Shown here one piece after another: positions 8,291 to 16,926 of a stretch of DNA of 64,000 bases. Source of the stretch: Actinomyces sp. oral taxon 170 str. F0386 (GTDB lineage: Bacteria > Actinomycetota > Actinomycetes > Actinomycetales > Actinomycetaceae); assembly GCF_000195595.1 (NCBI RefSeq), contig NZ_GL882555.1, forward strand, positions 1-64,000, in the 5' to 3' direction. The notes beneath the pieces are model-generated. The model did no database searches. It saw only the letters and a program-made list of their open reading frames with translations, and had not been told where the DNA came from. A program made the position numbers and the translations under genes. Each line of letters opens with the position of its first letter. The stretch's first letter is position 1.

Positions 8291-8902
8291 TCATCTGGTC
8301 GGTTCGGCCATGACGCGTTCGGCTGCTTCCTTGCACTCCTGGGAGCTCGGTCCCTCGCCGCTGGGAAACAGGACGGCACGGTAGTAGCGCAGCTCGTCGA
8401 TCGACTCCAGGATGTCTGCCAGCGCACGGTGCCCACCGGCCTTCTTCGGAGCCTGGAAGAAAGTCCTGGGATACCAGCGCTTCGCCAGCTCCTTGAGTGA
8501 GGAGACGTCCACGATCCGGTAGTGAAGATGCTCGATGAGCTCCGGCATGTCGCGAGCCAGGAACGCCTTGTCCGTGCCTACCGAGTTCCCGGCGAGCTGG
8601 GCGGTGCGGGGCTCGGGCACAAGGGAGGTCACATAGTCCAGGACCGTCCTGCGAGCCGCTTCCATGGTCAGGCCATCCTTCAGGTCGGTGAGAAGACCTG
8701 AGGAGGTGTGCATGGTGCGTACATAGTCGTCCATCTGCTCCAGCGCAGCGGATGGAGGCTTGATGAGCACATCGATTCCTTCGGCCAGGGGCGCGAGCTC
8801 GTAGTCGGTGACGACGACGGCGACCTCGATCAGCGCGTCAGCGCTCAGGTCCAAGCCCGTCATCTCACAGTCGATCCACACCAGCGGGTCTGAGGTTGTC
8901 AT
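8291..8902 (-). CDS. orn: Oligoribonuclease
   Basis: 3'-to-5' exonuclease that degrades 2-5 nt RNAs, including pGpG, to mononucleotides. The 203-aa protein has the DEDDh exonuclease motifs: WIDCEMTGLDL at the start, the AGNSVGTDKAFLARDMP block in the middle, and HRALADILESI near the end. The family's usual size is ~180-210 aa. Homologues begin close to this ATG. GTG codons at 8923 and 8911 are alternatives, and none has a strong ribosome binding site. It stands alone between tRNA-His and the divergent kinase gene. Confidence 0.93.
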   Translation of the reverse strand: MTTSDPLVWIDCEMTGLDLSADALIEVAVVVTDYELAPLAEGIDVLIKPPSAALEQMDDYVRTMHTSSGLLTDLKDGLTMEAARRTVLDYVTSLVPEPRTAQLAGNSVGTDKAFLARDMPELIEHLHYRIVDVSSLKELAKRWYPRTFFQAPKKAGGHRALADILESIDELRYYRAVLFPSGEGPSSQECKEAAERVMAEPTR

Positions 8903-9074
8903 CTGCTTGCTCACGGGCCCCACTCTAGTCGCCTCTGAGGTCCTTCAGGTCATGAGCCCTGTCCTGAAGGCGGCGCGATTCACGGTGAACTCCTGGCAGA
9001 GCTACCCGGTTGGCGTCAATATCGCGATAAGGTCTCTTTGAAGCCTGACAGCCCTTGAGCGACTCGGAGACCTC

Positions 9075-11567
9075 ATGTCCCAAAGCCCCGCCCCCCGCCA
9101 CCTCGGAAGCTCCTACATCATGGAGTCCCGGATCGGCGCCGGCGCCCAGGGCGAGGTCTGGCGCGGCCGGCGGGCTGACGCTCGTGAGGTACTGGCCTTC
9201 AAGGTGCTGCGTGCCGATCTGGTGGAGAATCCCGACGTCGTCGAGCGCTTCATCAAGGAGCGCTCGACGCTGATGCGAGTGCGCAGCCCCTACGTCGTCG
9301 CCATTCGTGACGTGGTCATCGAGGGCTCCACCTTCGCGATCGTCATGGACTACGTCAATGGCGGGGACCTGCGTGATCTCCTGCGGGCTCGCGGGTCGCT
9401 GCCCCCTGCACAGGTGGCGTCCCTGGGCACACGTATCGCGCAGGGACTATCCACGGTTCACCGGGCCGGGGTCATTCACCGGGACATCAAGCCCGCCAAT
9501 GTCCTGCTCAGCTCACGTCCGAGCAGAGGCGGCGATCCGGCTGAGACGGTTGCTACCGGTGTCGCTCCAGGAGGGAGCGTGCCGGAGGCTGTCGTCCCTC
9601 GACTGGCGGACTTCGGTGTGGCGCGCATCTGTGACACCTTCTCCGCCTCCCACCTCACCGGGGCGATCGGTACCCCGCTGTACATGGCTCCGGAGATTCT
9701 GTCGATGCAGGCTCCGACCTCTGCCGCGGACATCTACTCACTGGGCATCATGCTCTACGAGATGAGCTGCGGGACGACGCCGTTCGTGGGGGAACCCGCC
9801 CAGCTGCTCAGCCAGCACGCCCGACGTGACGCAGGCCGACCGGGTGGTATACCTGACGCGCTGTGGGAGCTCATCGCCTCGATGACGTCCAAGCAGCCCG
9901 ACATGCGTCCCTCCATCGATTTCGTCGCACAGCGCCTGGACGTTATGCAGTCTGCGCTCGCGGGGCTGCCTGCGGCTCCAAGACTTGTGGCGCCGCCCCA
10001 GTCAACGGCCTCAATGGTCCCTTACGACTGGGACGCGCCGTCGTCGACGGATCCGGCGACAGCGCCGACGATGCTTTCTGGCTCGAACTCCTCCACGGTT
10101 CCAGGGCCCGCGGCACCGAGTATGCAGGCCGGGCAGTACGTCAGTGCTCCGAGCCACATTTCGGCCGCTGGGGGCGCTTCGGGGGATGGCGGCGTCGTTG
10201 CTCCCGCGACAGTGAACGCTCCTGCCATGCCCGGAGGCAACGGGGTCTCGCCGGCGGCCTTCTATCCTCAGCCGGGTTTTCAAAGCGCGGACCGTGTGTC
10301 GGACGGAGCTGCTGCTGGTACGCCTAGGCGATGGTGGCGTCGTCATGGGGTGGTGGCGGTCGTGGTCGTCACCGTTCTTGCGGTAGTTGGAGCCACTTGG
10401 TGGTACTTCTTCTCCGGGCCACACGTTGACAGCACCTGGCCAGCGGCGCTGCCCGACGGCGACCGCGTTCAAGAGGACCAGCGCTACACCGATGTTGACG
10501 ACCCCTACCTCTCCGCGGACAGAAGCATGCTCCTGTACACCGATGCGGGTAAGGTGCACCTGTTCGACCTGACGCGCAAGGGCACCAGTAAGGTGTGGAG
10601 CGGGGAGTGTGACGAGGCTCGGTTCTGGGCGGGCCCATCCTTGCTCTGCATCAGCACGACCGGTCAATCCACTCTGGTCAACGACAGCGGTAAGACCTCC
10701 AACGCTCCATTCTCTGAGGGCTCCACCTTCCTGGGGGCGACAACCGACATAGCGGTGGTTTCCTCCGGCAAGGGAACGCTCACTGGAGGCCCCCTGATCG
10801 CCTATGACGCCTCGGGCAAGGAGAAGTGGCGCGTGGGCGGGCACTATGAGAAAGGGCGAGTTCGTAACGGATTCGTCCTCGCCTATGAGAGCAAGTCCAA
10901 GCAGGTCCAGGTGCTGTCCGCGAAGGATGGAGCGGTCCTGATGTCTGAAACTGGCAAGGAACCGGACTTCGCCAGTGACTCTCTCTTCCCTGGTGGGGTC
11001 AATATCGAGTCCGGACCGGAGGCGTTCTCCCGTGTCACCTCCTCAGGAGCCACGATCTACAAGGCGGATGGCAGTGAAGCAGGCACCGTCACAGGACACT
11101 TCTCTGAGAAGCGCCGGTGGGCCGCATCCATTCCCTTGGACTCCTCGGCGTTGAAGGAGGCCTACACCTCGTTGGCAAAGACATCGTCCTCGACCACCCC
11201 GGTCATCGGCCCCAACGGCACAACCAATGTCGCGATCGACACAAGTGCGTGCACGGCCAAGGTCGAGGGCAGGAAGCTCTCGCTTCCAGAGTCTGCGAAG
11301 GGTGAGGATTGTGTCATCAGGCCCATCGGCGGTTTGAGGGATGGGCAGCTCCTCATACAGGTCGGTAAACCGGGCTACCTGGCTGATGAGACCGTTGCCT
11401 TGGTTGTCGCAGTCTCCCCGGAGTCCGGCAAGGTCGGATGGAAGACTCAAGGAGTCTACGTCGCAACAGTGGCACCGTTGGACGGGGACAGCGGCGCCCG
11501 CTTGATGCTCGGGCAGGGAACCACTTATCAGTACGACCTCGTGGTCTCGAGTATAACCAGCAGATAA
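9075..11567 (+). CDS. Transmembrane serine/threonine protein kinase with extracellular sensor-like domain
   Basis: PknB-like kinase of 830 aa. Residues ~15-290 form the kinase domain: glycine loop GAGAQGEVWRG, Lys43 (AFKVL), catalytic HRDIKPANVLL (~135-145), DFG (~179-181), activation loop ending GTPLYMAPE. Between the catalytic loop and DFG is an unusual Gly/Pro-rich insert of ~25 residues (149-174). A Pro/Ala/Ser-rich linker leads to one membrane helix (~425-446). The ~380-residue outer part has repeated short beta-strand segments with SADRSMLLY- and GPLIAYDASGKEKW-like blocks, suggesting a PQQ- or WD-like beta-propeller. No PASTA domains are present, so it is not the peptidoglycan-sensing PknB. 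It converges with an FHA-domain ABC exporter, a plausible substrate. Confidence 0.92.
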   Translation: MSQSPAPRHLGSSYIMESRIGAGAQGEVWRGRRADAREVLAFKVLRADLVENPDVVERFIKERSTLMRVRSPYVVAIRDVVIEGSTFAIVMDYVNGGDLRDLLRARGSLPPAQVASLGTRIAQGLSTVHRAGVIHRDIKPANVLLSSRPSRGGDPAETVATGVAPGGSVPEAVVPRLADFGVARICDTFSASHLTGAIGTPLYMAPEILSMQAPTSAADIYSLGIMLYEMSCGTTPFVGEPAQLLSQHARRDAGRPGGIPDALWELIASMTSKQPDMRPSIDFVAQRLDVMQSALAGLPAAPRLVAPPQSTASMVPYDWDAPSSTDPATAPTMLSGSNSSTVPGPAAPSMQAGQYVSAPSHISAAGGASGDGGVVAPATVNAPAMPGGNGVSPAAFYPQPGFQSADRVSDGAAAGTPRRWWRRHGVVAVVVVTVLAVVGATWWYFFSGPHVDSTWPAALPDGDRVQEDQRYTDVDDPYLSADRSMLLYTDAGKVHLFDLTRKGTSKVWSGECDEARFWAGPSLLCISTTGQSTLVNDSGKTSNAPFSEGSTFLGATTDIAVVSSGKGTLTGGPLIAYDASGKEKWRVGGHYEKGRVRNGFVLAYESKSKQVQVLSAKDGAVLMSETGKEPDFASDSLFPGGVNIESGPEAFSRVTSSGATIYKADGSEAGTVTGHFSEKRRWAASIPLDSSALKEAYTSLAKTSSSTTPVIGPNGTTNVAIDTSACTAKVEGRKLSLPESAKGEDCVIRPIGGLRDGQLLIQVGKPGYLADETVALVVAVSPESGKVGWKTQGVYVATVAPLDGDSGARLMLGQGTTYQYDLVVSSITSR

Positions 11568-11870
11568 GAGATCGCGTCAGTAGATTCCGGGCGGTGAGTA
11601 GCGGTGCTACTGCTGGTTGGGGACGTACTTCTCCGGTGGGGACTACGTCTTCCTACAGGCCACGAGGGCCTGACCGTCATCGTCCGCAGGAGAGGTACGT
11701 CCTGGGGGCGTGCGGCCCAGCCGTCATAGCACTGGCATGGCGCAGGGGTGTTCGACGCCGTCGGGGGCGGTCTGCGCGTTCGGGAGCGGGAATCCGGTAC
11801 CCGAACACGTGGAGCGCCCCCGGCCGAGCCCGACGAGATGCAGCGTGCGCGTCAGTGTGGCTGAAGGAGG
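11568..11870. other. Intergenic stretch between convergent genes, nothing recognised
   Basis: About 300 bases between the stops of the kinase and the FHA-ABC gene. A small hairpin (GTAGC, three-base loop, GCTAC near 11600) could contribute to termination but lacks a T tract. No credible gene is seen. Confidence 0.5.
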
Positions 11871-14552
11871 TCAGCGCCGTCCTCGACGGGCCAGGGCGAT
11901 GTAGCAGGCCACCATGCAGGCCAGGCCGATGGCCGAGAGCAGACCGTAGTTCGTCAGCCACTGCGTGGTCTCGTGCTTCCACAGTGCGTCATCTCGGTTG
12001 GGCATGATGGCGAGCATCTCCAAGGTGGAGGCAGCCATCGCGTACCCCCACCGGGATGGCATGAACCACGCCAGCTGCTCGAAGACTGCGCGTCCCGAGA
12101 TCGGAATGATGCCGCCGGACAGGACGAGCTGAGCCATGATTGAGACGACTAGGACCGGCATGACCTGCTCCGAGGAGGACACCATCGCCGAGACCGCCAG
12201 TCCCAGGAGGCCGGAGACGAAGGCAACTGCCCAGCAGCAGAAGGCCAGCTCCAGTCCAGGCCACCCACTCAGGATGACCGCATCGTCAGGGCCCTTGTTG
12301 AGCATCAGGGCGATTCCCATCATCAGTGCGGTCTGAACGGTGGTGATGAGAGCCAGGATGGTCGCCTTTGAGACGAGGTAGGCACCGGATCTCAGACCGA
12401 CTGCCTTCTCACGCAGGAAGACGTCCCGTTCCCCGATGAGGTCGCGAATGGTGGCCGACATTCCGGAGAAGGCCGCTCCAGTGATAAGGATGACCAGCAG
12501 CTGCATGGCCTGACTGGAGTACTTGACGATGGTGGGACCGGGATTACCCGGTGTTGGCTCTGGGTAGCTGGGTACCGCGAAGCCGTCACTTCCCTCAATC
12601 GCCTTGGTGAGCAGTCCCATGATGATGGGGAGCAGCAGCATGAATGCGAGGTAGGAGGGGTCTGCCGCGACGATCCTGAGCTGGCGTCGGACCAGGGTCG
12701 AGACCTGCCGGAGTACCGACTGCTGCTTAGGCGGCTTCTCCTGCGTCGCCGGTCCGGCGGCCGCTGCTGGAGCGCCGCCGCGGCGAGTGGAGGGCACCGT
12801 GGACTCCATGTACTGACGCAGCTCCGCGGTGTGGTTGCGGATGAGGGCGTAGACATCGGCGTAGCCGTCCACAGCGGGCGGATCCGGCAGTGTGCCCTTA
12901 GGGGTATTGAGCAGGAGTCGCCCCTGGGAGGCGATCTCATTGAGCCTCTGGCGGAAGTAGGGAAGTACCTCGCGAGGTGAGCCGTAGTAGACGGGCTTTC
13001 CCCCAGCGGCGAGGATGAGGACCTTGTCCGCTCGGTCGATATGGTTCTCATTGTGGGTGACGACGACGACGGTGCGGCCACTGTCCCCGGGACGAGTCCC
13101 ATGGGCCAAGGATGCCAGCAGGTCCATGACGTCACGGTCCAGCTGAGGGTCCAGTCCGGAGGTGGGCTCGTCGAGGAACAGCAGGCTGGGGCGGGTGAGC
13201 AGCTCGATGGCGGTGGAGACCCGCTTGCGCTGACCACCGGAGAGCTTCTTGATGCGCTTGTCTACGTGCGCACTCAGGTCCAGGTCCTCCAGGACCTCGG
13301 CAATACGCTGTTGCCGTTCGGCCTTGGTCACGTCCTTGGCGAAACGCAGCTCAGCGGCGTACTCCAGGGTCTTGCGGACGGTCAGCGCGGAGTGGATGAC
13401 GTCGCTCTGAGGGACGACTCCGATCTTGTTGCGCATCACCGGGTAGTGCTCATACACATCCAGCCCGTTGAAGAGTACCTGCCCCTCCTGTGCCTTCTGC
13501 TCACCGGTGAGAGCCTTGAGCAGCGTCGACTTGCCGGCTCCTGAGGGGCCGACGACGGCCAGCAGCTCGTTGCCCGGAAGCGAGAAGGAGATGCCGTCGA
13601 GCAGAGTCATGCTGCCATTGTTGACGCGGAAGGTCAGGTCCTTGCCGACCAGCTCGCCACCGGCGCCACCAGCGACCTGGACCTCGCACAGTCCGTCGGG
13701 CCTGAGGGAGATGAAGGTCGAGCCCAGTCCCAGGAGCACGGGCTGAGTCACCTGCACCTGCGAGACCCGCTGACCGTCGACGTACACACCATTGGTGGAT
13801 CCCAGGTCGGTGACGACCATGCCGTTGCCCGAGAGGTCGATGCGGGCATGGTGCTTGGAGATGAGCGGGTCATCCAGGACCAGGGCGTTGTCGGGGGCTC
13901 GCCCGATCGTGCCCGAGGAGGTGATGCGGAAGGACTTGAGCGTATGCCGTGAGGCGGGGAAGGCATCCGAGTTCGCCGAGCTCGATGACGGTGATCCCTG
14001 AGGACTTCCGGAAGCAACGTAGGTGGCGGCTGACGATGCTGATCCCATGGCCGGCGGCATGGGACGGGCCTGTGATGGCACGGCTGTGGTCGGAGGCAGA
14101 CCGGAGGGAGGCTGGGGGAGGGGACCGGACTGTGGCGCTGAGGCCGCGCTCGGTTGGGACGCGGTGAAAGGAGCGCTCGGTGCCGACCGGACAGGGGGGC
14201 GCATCGGCTGCGGCTGAGCTGGGGCCCCGGTGTATGAGGCGGCACCGGAGACGACCGGGGTGAGTCCCAGCGCCGGTCCCGAGGCGTCGCCCAGCTGAAT
14301 CCGTGTGCCCTGGGTGACGAGTGCCTCACGGGTGACGGATCCGTTGACGAGCATGCCGTTGCGCCCCTGACAGCTCACCGTCCACCCGGCTGGAGTCGGG
14401 GTTATCAGCAGATGTGTCCGAGACACGAGAGGGTGGACGATCTGTACATCGCTGTCTGGTGCCCGCCCCACGGTGAAAGGAGCCGTGAATGTATGAGGCT
14501 CGAGTGAGGCCTGGGCGGAAAGGGAACGCACGATGAGTGCGGGAGTGGGCAA
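11871..14552 (-). CDS. ABC exporter with two N-terminal FHA domains (Rv1747-like)
   Basis: Single-chain half-transporter of 893 aa. Two FHA phosphothreonine-binding domains lie at ~25-95 (VGRAPDSDVQ, SRTHLLI, NGMLVNG) and ~210-290 (IGRAPDNALV, SKHHARI, GSTNGVYVDG), joined by a ~110-residue Pro/Ser/Ala linker. The ABC ATPase at ~300-540 has Walker A GPSGAGKS, signature LSGGQRKRVSTA and Walker B LLFLDEP. The C-terminal ABC-2 membrane part (~640-890) has about six helices. This is the layout of mycobacterial Rv1747, regulated by the PknF kinase, and a membrane kinase gene lies next door. The start codon is TTG at 14552, supported by GGAAGGA seven bases upstream; GTG at 14531 is an alternative. 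The substrate is unknown; lipid-linked glycans are proposed for Rv1747. Confidence 0.92.
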   Translation of the reverse strand: MPTPALIVRSLSAQASLEPHTFTAPFTVGRAPDSDVQIVHPLVSRTHLLITPTPAGWTVSCQGRNGMLVNGSVTREALVTQGTRIQLGDASGPALGLTPVVSGAASYTGAPAQPQPMRPPVRSAPSAPFTASQPSAASAPQSGPLPQPPSGLPPTTAVPSQARPMPPAMGSASSAATYVASGSPQGSPSSSSANSDAFPASRHTLKSFRITSSGTIGRAPDNALVLDDPLISKHHARIDLSGNGMVVTDLGSTNGVYVDGQRVSQVQVTQPVLLGLGSTFISLRPDGLCEVQVAGGAGGELVGKDLTFRVNNGSMTLLDGISFSLPGNELLAVVGPSGAGKSTLLKALTGEQKAQEGQVLFNGLDVYEHYPVMRNKIGVVPQSDVIHSALTVRKTLEYAAELRFAKDVTKAERQQRIAEVLEDLDLSAHVDKRIKKLSGGQRKRVSTAIELLTRPSLLFLDEPTSGLDPQLDRDVMDLLASLAHGTRPGDSGRTVVVVTHNENHIDRADKVLILAAGGKPVYYGSPREVLPYFRQRLNEIASQGRLLLNTPKGTLPDPPAVDGYADVYALIRNHTAELRQYMESTVPSTRRGGAPAAAAGPATQEKPPKQQSVLRQVSTLVRRQLRIVAADPSYLAFMLLLPIIMGLLTKAIEGSDGFAVPSYPEPTPGNPGPTIVKYSSQAMQLLVILITGAAFSGMSATIRDLIGERDVFLREKAVGLRSGAYLVSKATILALITTVQTALMMGIALMLNKGPDDAVILSGWPGLELAFCCWAVAFVSGLLGLAVSAMVSSSEQVMPVLVVSIMAQLVLSGGIIPISGRAVFEQLAWFMPSRWGYAMAASTLEMLAIMPNRDDALWKHETTQWLTNYGLLSAIGLACMVACYIALARRGRR

Positions 14553-14946
14553 GGCGCAGTCCTTCCGGGTGTTGCGGTGGAGCTTCGGTCACGATACTGG
14601 TGTTTCGTCGCCATCGCTAAGAGTAAGCACTCCCCGGTGTGATGTTCCGTACATGTGTGGATGGGTAAGTGCAGGGGGGCAGAACCGCCTCGGCGTGTCT
14701 CCCCGGCCGGTCACAGGATGGTTGCAGTGCGGTTACGTTCACGTTGCCGCCTTGGCGGCAATCGCTTCAGGAGTCGGCTTCAGTCGCCTTGCGCAATCAT
14801 CCGCGCGCCCGGTTCGATGCGGCGTCGTAATCGTGGTGTGACTGCCTCGTGATTGACCATCGGTGTCGAAGATGACGGTGAGCCGGCCCTCCTCGGGGCC
14901 TGGAGCCGCCGGGCTGATGGCGTAGTCTGGTCAAGCGCTTACGCAC
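14553..14946. other. Divergent intergenic region with no recognised gene
   Basis: About 390 bases between the FHA-ABC gene start and tRNA-Arg. It must carry promoters for both, but I cannot assign them confidently. No coding frame with a ribosome binding site was found. Confidence 0.5.
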
Positions 14947-15019
14947 GCCTCCGTAGCTCAATGGATAGAGCATCGGCCTTCTAATCCGCAGGTTGCCGGT
15001 TCGAGTCCGGCCGGGGGCA
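14947..15019 (+). tRNA. tRNA-Arg (anticodon TCT)
   Basis: Cloverleaf with acceptor stem GCCTCCG/CGGGGGC (one G-T pair), D arm GCTC..GAGC, anticodon loop CTTCTAA giving TCT, and T arm GCCGG/CCGGC with TTCGAGT. The 3' CCA is not encoded. The anticodon stem carries mismatches at its two end pairs (C31-T39 and T27-C43). Confidence 0.93.
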
Positions 15020-15324
15020 CTGGGCAACGAGTTCGAAAGGGTTGGGATTCCAAGGATGACCGACCGCTCGGGTCGACGCCTCGCAGGACATGACGCTGCT
15101 GCTGTCCCGACGCCGGAGCTCCTTCCCGACTTGGAAACCACGGCGAGCGGTGATGTTGAGATGCATCTGAAGGGATCTGCGGTCCTCCTCCTTCGAGGGT
15201 CGGGCCCGCGGCTCTGATCGCCGCATCGAGGGATGGACGATTCTCATCGTGGCTGTGACACCTGTGGTGCGAACCGACGAGATCAGTCGTCGACTCTGCA
15301 CCTCTGTGCTCATAGTGTTGGCAC
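15020..15324. other. Gap after tRNA-Arg, no gene seen
   Basis: About 305 bases with no supported gene. CATAGT at 15311-15316 lies nine bases before the next ATG, which would suit a leaderless transcript. This is a weak inference, since no ribosome binding site precedes that ATG. Confidence 0.4.
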
Positions 15325-16926
15325 ATGCCCGTTCCTGCCCCCTCGCGCCACTCCGAGGACGATGCTCCCGTCTCCTCGCTGAGTCGCGCTCAGCTTCTCG
15401 ATGTCCTCACTGACCTGGTGCGGGACCTCGAGCGCCTTGATCTGGCCCTGAGTGCCGACGGTATTGAGGCTGCGCGCACACTGCGTGACGGCCTCATCGG
15501 ACAGGTACGTGATCAGGTGATCCCCCGCCTCCAGGACGCTGATATCCCATCCATCGTGGTGATCGGCGGTTCCACAGGTGCTGGAAAGTCGACGCTTGTC
15601 AACTCCGTACTCGGCCAAGAGGTCTCGGATGCCGGGGTGCTGCGGCCCACCACCCGGACACCGGTCCTGGTGGCCAACCCCGAGGACATGGAGTCGCTCA
15701 GCGAGCACCCTCTGACGGAGGTCTGCCGTCAGGAGGTCTCTTCTGCCATCCCGCCGGGCCTGGCTCTCATAGATGCCTCGGACCTGGACTCCGTTCACGA
15801 GGCCAACCGGTCGCTGGCGGGCAGGCTGCTGGAGGCTGCCGATCTGTGGCTCTTCGTCACCACTGCGGCACGCTACGGCGATCAGACGCCCTGGACGACC
15901 CTGGAAGAGGCCGCACGACGTGAGACCCCCATCGGCGTGGTTCTCAACCGGGTACCGGCGAAGATCCTGGCGGAGGTACGCCGGGATCTCATCACTCGGC
16001 TGCAAGGACTGGGGCTGTCCGAGGCGCCCTTCTTCGTCATCCCTGATGCCGGACCGCACGAGGGACTGCTCTCGGGTGACGGAGTGACCGAGCTACGTGA
16101 CTGGTTGCGGCTCCTCGCCGGGCGTCATCGTGCGGCCGGCTTGGTTCGCCGTACCGGACGAGGCGTGTGGAGCACGCTGCGTACGGACCTGGAGCGCCTG
16201 GCCGATGACGTCGATGCTCAGGAGGCTGTGGCGCAAGGGTTGGAGAAGGAGTCTCAGGGCCTGAGAGACGCGGCGATCGAGGCGTTGAGCGCCGACATCA
16301 AGGCCGGTGCAGCAGGCCAAGGCGCCACCGCTACCCGTTGGATCACCCTGGCCTCCTCCGGTGGTCCGCTGGCCTCACTGGCTCAGGGGAGCAGACTTCG
16401 CAGAGGTTTCCTGGGGCGGGCCGACAAGGCTCGTGCCGAAGGACTGTCTCAGTTGGCCAACGATGCCCGTGAGGCACTTGCCAACCAGCTTCAGGCCGCG
16501 ATCGTCGCCCTTCGTGCCAAGGCTGAGCGGGCCTGGGCCGAGGTGGGTGCCGGTGAGCGTGCGCACAGGATCCTGGGGCAGGGTGACGAGGCGGTGGCGA
16601 CCATTGACGCCTGGGTCGGTTACCTCGAGGCCAATATCCAGGGCCCGCAGGATATTCGTAGACTGAGCCCTACCGGCGTCATCGACCTCCTTATCTCCGC
16701 GGCCGCTGGTGTCGACGGAGCCGTCTCGGCCGCCAGGCGCCTGGGACTGGAGGCGCAGACCGTCCAGGCCAGTACCCTTCTGGTGGAGGCGGTCACGGAG
16801 GCGCTGACCGCCACAGTCCCCAAGGGGGCGGCGATCTCGCTCGCTCCTGCCCCTGGGTTCGCCGCCGCGCTGCGCCTGCGCTCGGGCGAGCTCAAGCCCT
16901 TCACCCGCCCCGGAGCCACAGCATGA
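15325..16926 (+). CDS. Dynamin-like GTPase, first of a coupled pair
   Basis: GTP-binding protein of 533 aa. The G domain at ~70-260 has P-loop GGSTGAGKST, switch Thr residues in RPTTRTP, a degenerate G3 (ALIDASDLDS), and G4-like NRVP. The remainder is mostly helical with few hydrophobic runs, like the stalk of bacterial dynamin-like proteins. It overlaps the next GTPase gene by 4 bases, so the two are probably made together and may form a heteromer. Such pairs are known in actinobacteria (DynA/DynB of Streptomyces act in sporulation septation), but identity with those is not shown. No ribosome binding site precedes the ATG, so the message may be leaderless. Confidence 0.8.
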   Translation: MPVPAPSRHSEDDAPVSSLSRAQLLDVLTDLVRDLERLDLALSADGIEAARTLRDGLIGQVRDQVIPRLQDADIPSIVVIGGSTGAGKSTLVNSVLGQEVSDAGVLRPTTRTPVLVANPEDMESLSEHPLTEVCRQEVSSAIPPGLALIDASDLDSVHEANRSLAGRLLEAADLWLFVTTAARYGDQTPWTTLEEAARRETPIGVVLNRVPAKILAEVRRDLITRLQGLGLSEAPFFVIPDAGPHEGLLSGDGVTELRDWLRLLAGRHRAAGLVRRTGRGVWSTLRTDLERLADDVDAQEAVAQGLEKESQGLRDAAIEALSADIKAGAAGQGATATRWITLASSGGPLASLAQGSRLRRGFLGRADKARAEGLSQLANDAREALANQLQAAIVALRAKAERAWAEVGAGERAHRILGQGDEAVATIDAWVGYLEANIQGPQDIRRLSPTGVIDLLISAAAGVDGAVSAARRLGLEAQTVQASTLLVEAVTEALTATVPKGAAISLAPAPGFAAALRLRSGELKPFTRPGATA

